A stretch of 64,000 nucleotides of DNA from Homarus americanus (taxonomy: Eukaryota > Arthropoda > Malacostraca > Decapoda > Nephropidae), in assembly GCF_018991925.1 (NCBI RefSeq), contig NW_024735554.1, positions 1,979,012-2,043,011 on the forward strand, written 5' to 3'. The notes below the pieces were generated by a model, which was not told the origin of the DNA, did not search any database, and saw only the letters and a program-made list of their open reading frames with translations. Below are positions 1 to 27,299 of the stretch, piece after piece. A program made the translations under genes and the position numbers. The stretch's first letter is position 1, and each line of letters begins with the position of its first letter.

Positions 1-15526
<15,526 letters not shown>

Positions 15527-15930
15527 TATTTGTATTTATTCATTCTGTTAATGTGTATGTGGTCTTATTTTCATCTTATAGCCTTTTATTTACTTACACT
15601 GTACAGTACTGTAAATACACCTTGAGTTTGCATCTGAATTTAAGTATTTTGAGTAAGGATGCAATATAATGGTGTTACTTTTAAACACAAATATGTTTAG
15701 ATATTTTCAACATATTGAAAGAAAACTGTGACATGCCCCTCATAGATGTGAGATATAGTTGTTAGATAGAACACAGATTATAAAATGAATATCTTAGCAA
15801 CAATTTGTATTGATAATTGTTGTTACTGTATATAGTTATTAATGTACTTACAAATTATGAGAAAATCCATGTGACCTTTTTATATTAAAATATTTGTGTT
15901 ATATCTTTTAATAAATTGTATATACTGATT
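15527..15930 (+). other. WDR24 3' untranslated region (probable)
   Basis: AT-rich, with no open frame. A consensus AATAAA lies at 15910-15915, a good candidate polyadenylation signal about 385 bases after the stop codon. The transcript end itself cannot be seen. Confidence 0.5.
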
Positions 15931-18900
15931 ATTTTCACCTATAGTAATGAACATGTCTTCCATCATAATCCGAGAGGCAACTTATAGCCCTGCTGGTGGG
16001 TAGTGAGGAGATCTACTGAGACGTGACATGTTTCTGTGAGTGCTAAATGTTAGTCTGCAATTTTAAAAACAGGGAGGAGAAATCTGGCCTAATATGATGC
16101 TTATTGCAGTCAAACATGTACATATCATATTGTGGAGTCGTATGTCATAGCAAGGGTTAATCATTATGCCAAAAAGTTAAAAGAGAAAGTAAGGTACACT
16201 GTAGTAGCCTTTGGGTTATTTTACGAGATAGAGACCGAGAATGCTGTGATATATCATTCAATACTGTAAGGGTTAAGGACCTGAGGCCCCAAATATCACC
16301 AAACAAAAACTTAAAAAGGTTTATTTACTTACAAATCACAAAAAGAAATTTACACTTGGTACACATTGGAAAAATAATGACAATTGTACAAAACAAAAGA
16401 AAATTGCAAAAATTAAAATCTACCCAATATATCACAGCCTTGTTGCTCTTCTGACCAAAACCAACAACCCACAGTTGCTGGTAACACTGGACAGTTTTGG
16501 TACATTAACCAGCAACTTTAGGAAATATTTTATAGAAGATAACACCTTCTTGAACCTTCTCAGCTGCCAGGCTGGTGACGCCACTAACATAAACAGTCTC
16601 TGCTTGGCAGCTCTTTTCATTACCACGTTTCTGAATTGGATCGGTGATAAAAATCTCTTCAGGTATTTTAAAGCATTTTGTGCCCCCTATTAAACATGAG
16701 CAAGAAAGCAGGTGATGGTAGTGTTGGCTCAAAAGCCAAGAGAGGGTGACCTGATGATTTAGGCACTTTGCTCCATATCTGAGTAAAAACTCAGACAACA
16801 ACATTGGCTGTGTTCTCAATTGGTGAGTAGAACTTTTGTTTTACATTCACAAACATTAATTGAAACATATATATTTACTTCTGCAATAAATAGTAATAAG
16901 TGTTGCTTTCATATTTTACGTGAGAGAAATAACACAATGTTTGCATGTGTGCTGCGACGCATTAATTTCTTTCTTTACCATAAGTGTTTACTTCTATTGT
17001 TCCAGTTACACTAAATAAATATAAATTAAAACATACATATTCTTTTTTATTAATTTTACTACAGTTAGAGCTCATATATTATCATACCTTGTACAAGTAA
17101 TTCATCATGGTAAGCAAGTTACCAAATATTGGTGTAAAACTATTTGTCATGGGCAAGATATTCTCAATATCTTGCAAAGTGTTCATCACAATGTCACTGA
17201 ACACTTGGTTTGAGGTAGACAATTGTGATCATAAGCAAGACCTGGCAACATCTCATGCCAAGTCCTCATCATTCCTGTGAAGATATTGTGACACATACAG
17301 CTGATTGACAAGTAAATCGCACTGTAGTAAAGTGTACCTGTACATATTGGTGGGTATAGGTTTATAATCCTGTTTAATTTCTTCTAATCAACTGTAATGC
17401 AATATCTATGTATTGTGCATAGTCTGCATTTACGCTGCCAATTGAACTCGTGGAGGTCCGCTGCGAAACTTAGAAAACGCCAAACAAAATAACAGAGCAT
17501 ATGGGATTAATTGAATAGAGACTGGGCCGCACCCTAAACTCCAGTTTTTCCGACACAATACCTAATGCTTGTAGTAAAAATAGTATCTTAATTTTATGAT
17601 GGTATGCACACACAATTAATATTTAAGAGAAATATCAATAATATTAGGGTTTTTTAACACTTACGCTAGTAGAAAAGATGGCTGGGCAATTAAGGGATGG
17701 GGGTAGGTTCCGAGGCAGAGGGCAGATTATTGGCTCTCACCCATCACTTGTATCATCAATTGTATCAATTATCCACCACAGAGGCTTGCAGGCCTCTTGT
17801 CAAACCCCTCAAAGTCCATATAAGTCCATATCCTCACTATCACTGACTTGGCCGGTTGTGGGTGGCGGTGAAGAACTCGTAATGTTTTTGATGACTGGGC
17901 TTACCTTTTAGGCGCGACTGCCCGCGGCCGCTTCCCCGTAAATGATGAAATTTACCACATAATTAAAACATTTCATTCTGCAAGGCACCGCCAGAAATGA
18001 CCAAACGCTGTGAAAAAACTCACAGAAATCCAGACTATACTGTACATGTATTGATTTCTTCTGGATCATCTGTTATCAACTCTCTCTTCTCAATATTTTC
18101 TATGTATGTTTCTAAAGAAAGGAAGGGTCTTCTTGGACTCGTCATCATTTTATTATCCATTAACTACCAAAACTTCATACACAGGAAAGTTGGACTTGTA
18201 TTTTTTTTATTATAAACTTATTTTTCAAAAATCGGAGGATGTAGAGATTCTCTCTTAAAATCTCCCCATCCTCCTGATTTTAAGAGAATCTGAAGAATTT
18301 TGATTCTCTCTTCAGTAAGGACTTGTGAAAAAGATGAGGAACATGTAATATACAAGCAGAAAACCTTTTAGTTTTCACCAAAATAAATATACTGTGAACA
18401 CTTTGCATTTTATGTCATTTGACGGAAAGAAATTCTAAAATGATCTTACTGAGGACTTAACAGTAACACTTTCATATTGAGTTTTGCTATAATAAACTTA
18501 TTACTTTCAACTTCTTAGTTGCATCAAAACTTTCCATTTAAATGTAAATTTTTCACACTACTGTTTCTTATATTGGTTATAACAAATTTCTTTACTGTTT
18601 ATTTACAGTGAGATTTACTTTATCCCTGAGGAGGTAACTGACCCTAGGAGCACCATTTGCTGTGTCTCGAAGTCAGCGCTAGCTCGTTTAGGGTTCCTCT
18701 TTTAAGGGTTTGGAATTCCTCATGCAGGAAGTGCCAAACCTAGGACAAGAGAGTCAGTCCTGAACTTGGTTAGCCTTTTTTTTATCCTTTTAGCTGGGGT
18801 CAGGAGGTTTTCTTCCAAGAGGTAAATGGCTTTTTGACCAGCATGCTTGTTTGTCCAGTGGTTCCAGGAGTCAGAATCCTCTTTTGGGAGAGAATCCTTG

Positions 18901-19340
18901 GTTCTTGACCTGGTATCAGCTAGGTTCAGGGACTCATTGTTTTTTTTCTTATCATTGCCCTCCTCCCTTTATCAACTGGAATGGACATTGTGAAGTCCAG
19001 GATAAACAATGGATGAAATAGATCAAAGATTTGTATGTACTTGTATTTAATGATTTATTATGAACATAATGATATTGTATTATTTTTCTTCGTAGTCATC
19101 TATAGTCACTCACGGTCGTAACAATTGATTAGATGCTTTCAGCAAAGAAAACTCTTTAAAACATTGGGAACATGTGTAACCATAGTATGAACAATGGTAA
19201 ATAAAACATGTGTAACCATAGTCTGAACAATGGTAAATAATCTTAAATTGTTGGAGACCCAAGTTAATGTGATAACTTACTTAACAGTACATCAGGGATT
19301 TCATTTAACGCCATAGTTGATCTTACTTGTGTTCATTATA
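15931..19340. other. Intergenic DNA without a recognised gene
   Basis: AT-rich. Holds a dispersed repeat (17450-17640), a small inverted repeat at 18246-18290 (GATTCTCTCTTAAAATC / GATTTTAAGAGAATC) and a two-copy ~33 bp tandem repeat at 19170-19240 (ATGTGTAACCATAGT...GAACAATGG). Open frames at 16432-16819 and 17678-17911 show no family motif. Confidence 0.6.
17450..17640 (-). repeat. Dispersed repeat copy 2
   Basis: Reverse-complement relative of 12300-12485 (see that entry). Aligned blocks include CCGACACAATACCTA and ATCTTAATTTTAT. Copy age appears old. Confidence 0.65.
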
Positions 19341-19493
19341 GTAGAAAAATCCTTTCTACTTTTCAGAAAAGTAGAAAACTTTTTTCTGCCTTTACAAGAA
19401 GTACATAATTTACTTGGGAGCTGCTGTTAACATTTCCAAATACAGTATGTATGATTAAAAATTTCCAAAATTCCATTTTGGTTGTATTACCCT

Positions 19494-19970
19494 TGTAGTG
19501 GAATTCCTCCCTACAAATGCTGCTTGTCGCTGCCTAGCCGAATTCCCCACTACACCCCCAGTGTATGCCTCGCGGGTCGAGGTCAACCAGCCGCTTATTA
19601 TTACCACGAGCCGGGTCAACTGCTAAGCCACGCCTTACCCCTCGCTATTTAAGACCTGACCTCGTGGTGATCTCTCTCCTTTCTACCTACAGCCCAGCCA
19701 GCAACACCTCCTCCTCCTCCCGCTGCCTGGCGCCCTCGCTCCTCCTCCTCAAGCTTGGGCGTCCTCTCCCGCTGGTGAGCACATGGCGCACTCCACGAAG
19801 GTCCTTCTTCTGAGCCGCCCTCACCAACCAGCCTTCTCTACACGCTTGTAACCATGCTGCCTTCCCAGCACCAAGCTGCATTGTACATCCAATACAACAT
19901 GTATATAGAGAGCACATTGTGAGTTTCTCCATTCCATCCTGAGTGTGAACCAACATCTCAAACCCTACAA
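19494..19970 (+). mobile_element. Solo LTR of the TRIM/LTR family
   Basis: Begins TGTAGTGGAATTCCTCCC and ends CCCTACA(A). It shares its layout with the two LTRs at 20109-20566 and 21232-21674: CCCCAGTGT, GAGCCGGGTCAACT, GCCACGCC, a TATTTAAGAC TATA-like box, CAGCCAGCAACACCTCC, CCTTCCCAGCACCAAGCTGC and GAGCACATTGTGAGTTTC. CCCT is found immediately before (19490-19493) and after (19971-19974), a possible 4-bp target duplication with one base of ambiguity at the end. No internal region is attached. Confidence 0.75.
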
Positions 19971-20108
19971 CCCTTTTTGATTAATTGACTATATTCTATG
20001 AAAAAATTTCCATTTTCTATGACGGATGCACAGAAGAAAATGGAAATTTTTTCCATTTTCTATGATGCATCAAAAGAAAGTAGATTATCGACATTTCTAG
20101 AAGTAGAT

Positions 20109-20566
20109 TGTAGTGGATTTCTCCCTACAAACGCTTCTTTTGTCGCTGAGTAGCCTAATCCCACCACCCCCAGTGTGCTCGCGGGTCAAGGGTCACCAGC
20201 CTATTACACGGAGCCGGGGTCAACTACTAAGCCACGCCTCTAACCCCCGGGCCTATTTAAGACTCCGGGACCCCGTGGTGACCTGGTTCTTTTCTACCTT
20301 CAACAACCAGCCAGCAACACCTCCCCTGCCTGCCTGGTGGTCCGCCCTGCCGGGCGAAGCATGGCTTGCACTCCACAAGCTGGTCCTCCTCTGGAGCATC
20401 TCCCTTTCACCACAACCAGCCTTCTACACACGCTTTTGTAACCATGCTGCCTTCCCAGCACCAAGCTGCATTGTACATCCAATACAAATATGTATAGAGA
20501 GCACATTGTGAGTTTCCTTTTCTCCAATCCCATCCTGAGTGTGAACCAAATATCCTGAACCCCACA
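20109..20566 (+). repeat. 5' LTR of TRIM-like element
   Basis: 458 bp, TG...CA ends, with a TATTTAAG TATA-like box near 20246 and the shared CCTTCCCAGCACCAAGCTGC block near 20449. Confidence 0.8.
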
Positions 20567-21231
20567 AATGCACTTCCGACTCAAGACTCACGTGATGGAG
20601 GAGAAATCCTCGATTACGCTCCCAGTCTTCAAGCAACATGGAAGCACTGGCTAATCCACCCAGAAGCAGCACTCATCGGCTCTACAGCTACTGTCTCTAC
20701 ACCGTAAGAGGTTAGGACACCCTAGAGCAGCTCTGCTACTCTAAGCAGACAGTCGCCTCCCTCTTCCGGAACACCCTGTGCACACCCGGCCCTGCTCCTC
20801 ACAGACGCCTAATTCCCCGCCCAGTAACCCCCGCCGCCCTGATGCGCTCTGTTCCTGAGTGCGACCCACACACCCCTTTTCTCCCTCAGGTACTCCCTGC
20901 TACTGTCCTGCTCCCTCAAGCTGCTGTCACCGACCCAGCTGCTGTCATCAGCTCTCATCCGCTGCTGACGCAGCCCCCTGCTCCTGACCCAGGCTCCACA
21001 CACCCCAGCAGGCGCATCTGGCTTACCTCCTGTACCTGCTGTGAGGGAAGAACAAAATTCATCACCCACACACTCTTTTTCCCTCTCTTCTCCCACAGAT
21101 AGTGTGTATATAGACAGTTGTATCCAGCGATCGGCCTATCCACGCCATCACTGCCTCTGGCCTCACATGTACTATGCAACCTCAAGCAGACAAAGTCTCT
21201 ACAATCACTTGGAGGGAAGGGGGGGGAGTAT

Positions 21232-21674
21232 TGTAGTGGATTTCTCCCCACAAACTTGCTTGTCGCTGAGCAGTCGCACTCCCACCAATTCCCCAGTGTA
21301 TGCCTGCGGGTTCAGGTCAACCAGCGCCATATTAGTCACAGAGCCGGGGTCAACTACTAAGCCACGCCCCCTCGCTATTTAAGACCTGACCCGTGGTGAC
21401 CTGTCTCTCTTTCTACCTCACCACCAGCCAGCAACACCTCCCTGCCTGGTGGTCCTCTCAGCCTGCCAGCGCAGCATGTATGCACCCACAAGCTGGTCCC
21501 CTCTGAGCACTCCCTACCAACCAGCCTTCTTACTCAACGCTTTGTAACCATAAAAGCTGCCTTCCCAGCACCAAGCTGCATTGTACATCCAATACAACAT
21601 GTACATAGAGAGCACATTGTGAGTTTCTTTCTCCAACCCATCCTGAGTGTGAACCAAATATCCTGAACCCCACA
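21232..21674 (+). repeat. 3' LTR of TRIM-like element
   Basis: 443 bp, preceded by the polypurine tract. It differs from the 5' LTR by scattered indels and substitutions, so the insertion is not brand-new or the assembly is noisy here. Confidence 0.8.
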
Positions 21675-24600
21675 AGATTATCAACTTTTGGGAAATATTA
21701 CCCACTCTCCTGAAGTATTCTTCATAGAAAGTACAGAAAATTTGTATCACAGAAAAGGGAAATATCTACTTTCTGGGTAAGTTGGTTATCTACTTAATAG
21801 AAAACAGGAAATTTGTATCATAGAAAATGGGGAATATCTACTTCCAGGGAAAGTTGGTTATCTACTTTCCTTAGAAAGTAGACATCTACTTTTCGGGAAA
21901 GTAGATTATCGACTTTTTGGGGAAGTAGATTATCGATCTTGGAAAATAGCACTACCTTCCGGCGCAGATTATCATAGAAAGTGGAAACAACACAGAAAAA
22001 TGTAAAAGACTGTACTTTTCAAAGTTGGTATCTACTTATCAAGTAGAAAAAACGGAAAATTGTATCATTGAAATGTAAAATATCTACTTTCCGAAAGTTG
22101 GTTATCTACTTTCCCGAAAAAGTAGATAGATTTTCTACTTTTCGAAAGTAGATTATCGACTTTTCGGGGAAGTAGATTTCGAATTTTGGGGAATATTACC
22201 TAATTTTTATAAGTAGATTATCATAGAAAACGGAAATTTGTATCATAAAAATGGGAAATATCTACTTTCCGAGTTATTTTCCCGAAAAAGTAGATAGATT
22301 TTCTACTTTTCGGGAAAGTAGATTATCGACTTTTCGGGAAGTAGATTTTCGAATTCTTGGGGAATATTTACCTAATTTTGCTAAGAAATATCATAGAAAA
22401 AACGGGAAATTTGTATCATAAAAAAATGGGAAATATCTACTTTCCGGGAAAGTTGGTTATCTGAGCTTCCTCCTGAAAAGTAGATTATCTACTTTTCGAA
22501 AGTAGATTATCGACTTTCTTCGGGGAATTAGATTTCTGAATTTTGGGGAATATTACCTAATTTTAAGAAGTAGATTATCATAGAAACGGAAATTACTCAT
22601 AAAAATGTGGGAAATATCTTTACTTCCGAAAGTTGTTGTCTACTTTCCTGAAAAGTAGATTGATCAATTTTTCAAAAGCAGATTATCGAATTTTCGAAGC
22701 GGATTTAACCCTTGTGAATATTACCTAATTTCGCGAAGTAGATTATCATAGAAAACGGGAACTGTACTATAAAAAATGTTATTCACGGGAAGGAAGGTCA
22801 CTTCCGAAAAGTAGATAGATTTTTCTACTTTTCGGGAAAGTAGACATCGACTTTTCGTGGCAGACTTAAATCTGTGGGAATATTAATTAATTATGAAGTA
22901 GATTATCATAAACGTGAAATTGTATCATAAAAATGGAAATATCTACTTTCCGAAAGTTGGTTATTCATTTTCCGAAAAGTGGTATTTCATCTTAATTTTT
23001 CGGGAAAAGTAGATTATCGACTTTTCGGGGAAGTAGATTTTCGAATTTTGGGGAATATTACCCTAATTTCATAGATCATAGAAAACGGGAAATTTGTATC
23101 ATAAAAATGGAAATATCTACTTCCGAAAGTTGGTTGTCTACTTTCCCGAAAAGTAGATAGATTTTCTACTTTTCGGGAAAGTAGATTATCGACTTCGGGG
23201 AAGTAGATTTCGAATTTTTGGGGAATATTAGCCTACCTACCTTTATGAAGTAGATTATCATAGAAACGGGAAATTTGTATCATAAAAATGGGAAATATCT
23301 ACTTTCCGAAAGTTGGTTATCTACTTTCCCGAAAAGTAGATAGATTTTCTACTTTTCGGGAAAGTAGATTATCGACTCTTTTCGGGGAAGTAGATTTTCG
23401 AATTTTGGGGAATATTACCTACTCTTTTGCGAAGTAGATTTCATCATAGAAAAACGGGAAATTTGTATCATAAAAATGGGAAATATCTACTTTCCGAAAG
23501 TTACATTCTGAAAGTACTATCTACTTTTCGAAAGTAGACATCGACTTTTCGGGGAAGTAGATTTTCGAATTTTGGGGAATATTAATTTTCGAAGTAGATT
23601 TCATACAATGCAGAAATTTGTATCACAGAAAATGGGAAATATCTACTTTCTGGGAAAGTTGGTTATCTATTTATCATAGAAAACGGGATATTTGTATCAT
23701 TGAAAATGAAATATCTACTTTCCGGAAAGTTGGTTATCTACTTTCTGAAAAGTAGATTATCTACTTTTTGAAAAGTAGATTATCGACTTTTGGGGAAGTA
23801 GATTATCGATTTGAAAAGTAGAGTCTACTTTTCGGGAAAGTAGATAACCAACTTTCCCGGAAAGTATATATTTCCCATTTTTTATGACACAAATTTCCCG
23901 TTTTCTATGATAATCTGCTTCGCAAAATTAGGTAATATTTCCCCCAAAATTCGAAACTCTACTTCCCCGAAAAGTCGATATTCTACTTTCTCGAAAAGTA
24001 GAAAATGTATCTACTTTTCGGGAAAGTAGATAACCAACTTTCCCGGAAAGTAGATATTTCCCAGTTTTTATGACACAAATTTCCCGTTTTCTATGATAAT
24101 CTACTTCGCAAAATTAGATAATATTTCCCCCAAAATTCGAAAATCTACTTCCCCGAAAAGTCGATAATCTACTTTTTGAAAAAGTGAAAATGTATCACTT
24201 TTCAGGAAAGTAGACTCTTCAACTTTCCTGGAAAGTAGATATTTCCCATTTTTTATTATACAAATTTCCCGTTTTCTATGATAATCTACTTCCTAAAATT
24301 AGGTAATATTTGCCCGAAAATACGAAAATCTACTTTCCCAAAAAGTCGATAATCTACTTTCCGGAAAATTAGAAAATCTATCTACTTTTCGGGGAAGTAG
24401 ATAACTGCTCCCGGAAAATGAATGTTTCCCATTTTTTATGATGCAAATTTCACGTTTTCTATGATAATCTACTTCGCAAAATTAGGTAATATTTCCCCCA
24501 AAATTCGAAAATCTACTTCCCCGAAAAGTCGATAATCTACTTTCTCGAAAAGTAGAAAATCTATCTACTATTCGGGAAAGTATATAACCAACTTTCCCGG

Positions 24601-27061
24601 AAAGTAGATATTTCCCATTTTTTATGATACAAATTTCCCGTTTTCTGCTGATTGTATCTGCTTCATAGAATTAGGTAATATTTCCCCAAAATTCGAAAAT
24701 CTGCTTTTAGTCGATAATCTACTTTCCCGAAAAGTAGAAAATTTATCTACTTTCCGGGAAAGTAGATAACCAACTTTCCCGGAAAGTAGATATTTCCCAT
24801 TTATTATGATACAAATTTCCCGTTTTCTATGATAATCTACTTCGCAAAATTAGGTAATATTTCCCCCAAAATTCGAAAATCTACTTCCCCGAAAAGTCGA
24901 TAATCTACTTTCCCGAAAAGTAGAAAATCTATCTACTTTTCGGGAAAGTAGATAAACAACTTTCCCGGAAAGTAGATATTTCCCATTTTTTATGATACAA
25001 ATTTCCCGTTTCTATGATAATCTACTTCGCAAAATTAGGTAATATTTCCCCAAAATTCGAAAATCTACTTTCCCAAAAAGTCGATAATCTACTTTCCCGA
25101 AAAGTAGAAAATCTATCTACTTTTCGGGAAAGTAGATAACCAACTTGCCCGGAAAGTAGATATTTCCCATTTTTTATGATACAAATTTCCCGTTTTCTAT
25201 GATTATCTACTTCGCAAAATTACGTAATATTTCCCCCAAAATTCGAAAATCTACTTCCCCGAAAAGTCGATAATCTACTTTCCCGAAAAGTAGAAAATCT
25301 ATCTACTTTTCGGGAAAGTAGATAACCAACTTTCCCGGAAAGTAGATATTTCCCATTTTTTATGATACAAATTTCCCGTTTTCTATGATAATCTACTTCG
25401 CAAAATTAGGTAATATTTCCCCCAGAATTTGAAAATCTACTTCCCCGAAAAGTCGATAATCTACTTTCCGAAAAGTAGAAAATCTATCTACTTTTCGGGA
25501 AAGTAGATAACCAACTTTCCCGGAAAGTAGATATTTCCCATTTTTTATGATACAAATTTCCCGTTTTCTATGATTATCTACGCAAAATTACGTAATATTT
25601 CCCCCAAAATTCGAAAATCTACTTCCCCGAAAAGTCGATAATCTACTTTCCCGAAAAGTAGAAAATCTATCTACTTTTCATGAAAGTAGATAACCAACTT
25701 TCCCGGAAAGTAGATATTTCCCGTTTTTTATGATACAAATTTCCCGTTTTCTATGATAATCTACTTCGCAAAATTACGTAATATTTCCCCCAAAATTCGA
25801 AAATCTACTTCCCCGAAAAGTGAATAATCTACTTTCCCGAAAAGTAGAAAATCTATCTACTTTTCGGTAAAGTAGATAACCAACTTTCCCGGAAAGTAGA
25901 TATTTCCCATTTTTTTTTATACAAATTTCCCGTTTTCTATGATAATCTACTTCGCAAAATTAGGTAATATTTCCCCCAAAATTCGAAAATCTACTTCCCC
26001 GAAAAGTCAATAATCTACTTTCCCGAAAAGTAGAAAATCTATCTACTTTTCGGGAAAGTAGATAACCAACTTTCCCGGAAAGTAGATATTTCCCACTTTT
26101 TATGATACAAATTTTCCGTTTTCTATGATAATCTACTTCGCAACATTAGGTAATATTTTCCCCAAAATTCGAAAATCTACTTCCCCGAAAAGTCGATAAT
26201 CTACTTTCTCGAAAAGTAGAAAATCTATCTACTTTTCGGGAAAGTAGATAACCAACTTTCCCGGAAAGTATATATTTCCCGTTTTTTATGATACAAATTT
26301 CCCGTTTTCTATGATAATCTACTTCGCAAAATTAGGGAATATTTCCCCCCAAATTCGAAAATCTACTTCCCCGAAAAGTCGATAATCTACTTTCCCCGAA
26401 AAGTAGATAATTCACTTTCGGGAAAGTAGATAACCAACTTTCCCGGAAAGTAGATATTTCCCATTTTTTATGATACAAATTTCCCGTTTTCTATGATAAT
26501 CTACTTCGCAAAATTAGGTAATATTCCCCCCAAAATTCGAAAATCTACTTCCCCGAAAAGTCGATAATCTACTTTCCCGAAAAGTAGAAAATCTATCTAC
26601 TTTTCGGGAAAGTAGATAACCAACTTTCCCGGAAAGTAGATATTTCCCATTTTTTATGATACAAATTTCCCGCTTTCTATGGTAATCTACTTCGGAAAAT
26701 TAGGTAATATTACCCCAAAAGTCGATAATCTACTTCCCTGAAAAGTCGATAATCTACTTTCCCGAAAAGTAGATAATCTACTTTTCAGGAAAGTAGATAA
26801 CCAACTTTCCCGGAAAGTAGATATTTCCCATTTTCAATGATACAATTTTCCCGTTTTCTATGATAAGTAGATAACGAACTTACCCAGAAAGTAGATATTT
26901 CACATTTTCTGTGATACAAATTTCCTGCTTTCTATGATAATCTACTTCGGAAAATTGGGTAATATTTCCCAAAAAGTCGATAATCTACTTTCTTTGATGC
27001 ATCATAGAAAATGGAAAAAAATTTCCATTTTCTTTTATGCATCCATCATAGAAAATGGGAA

Positions 27062-27296
27062 ATTTCTCCTCATGGATAATGCCCCTGGTCATGACCCTCA
27101 ACTTGCCAGCACTTTGGAGGCTAGATTTGACTGTCAAAGTGTTGTTTTTGCCTCCCAACACTACATCAATTATACAGCCAATGGACCAGAATGTGATCAG
27201 CAACTTCAAGAAGCTTTACATGAAGTAAATGTTCAGGAGGCATTATCAGGCAACTTCCACTGATCCTGAACTAACACTGGTACAGTTCTGGAAGAC
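27062..27296 (+). pseudogene. pogo/Tigger-like DDE transposase relic
   Basis: Reads LLMDNAPGH in one frame (27069-27095), then LFLPPNTTSIIQPMDQNVI (from about 27147) in another, followed by SNFKKLYMK, a stop, and FRRHYQ...LTLVQFWKT. DNAPGH carries the second catalytic Asp of the pogo/Tigger/jerky DDE domain, and LPPNTTS.IQPMDQ is its signature continuation. It has at least one frameshift and an internal stop, and no N-terminal DNA-binding or first-Asp region. It begins exactly where the satellite ends, so the fold-back either inserted into or evolved from a Tigger-type element. Confidence 0.8.
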
Positions 27297-27299
27297 ATA

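Larger units (their letters stand above)
20109..21674 (+). mobile_element. Non-autonomous LTR element (TRIM-like) inserted in the satellite
   Basis: 5' LTR 20109-20566 and 3' LTR 21232-21674 both start TGTAGTGGATTTCTCCC and end CCTGAACCCCACA. The internal region is only ~665 bp (20567-21231) and has no gag, protease, RT or integrase motif. A polypurine tract, GGAGGGAAGGGGGGGGAGTA (21211-21230), directly precedes the 3' LTR as expected for an LTR retrotransposon. AGAT lies immediately before (20105-20108) and after (21675-21678), and removing the element restores the satellite reading GAAGTAGATTATC. A primer-binding site is not obvious after the 5' LTR. Mobilisation would need a partner element. 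Confidence 0.85.
20004..27066. repeat. Giant fold-back: inverted arrays of a ~185 bp satellite
   Basis: The left arm (20004-20108 and 21675-23822) and right arm (23824-27066) are reverse complements built from the same unit. In the right arm, the anchor TCCCGGAAAG (with variants) recurs at about 23854, 24041, 24226, 24409, 24595, 24778, 24963, 25147, 25333, 25518, 25701, 25888, 26073, 26259, 26441, 26628 and 26808, a spacing of 180-187. The arms meet at GAAAAGTAGA-G-TCTACTTTTC (23813-23833). The outer ends also match inverted: CCATTTTCTATGATGCATC occurs near 20052-20070 and its complement near 26996-27014. The unit holds short nested dyads such as CTACTTTTCGGGAAAGTAG. The left arm is shorter (~2.2 kb against ~3.2 kb) and has many more indels. 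No coding capacity. Confidence 0.93.

Noticed and set aside
16432..16819. Overlapping open frames on both strands near 16.4-16.8 kb
   Set aside because: Short, no motif, no matched splice sites, outside the WDR24 transcript.
21690..27000. Centromeric satellite
   Set aside because: A 185 bp unit length would suit a centromere, but the block is only ~5.5 kb, inverted, has discrete borders and lies between two ordinary genes.
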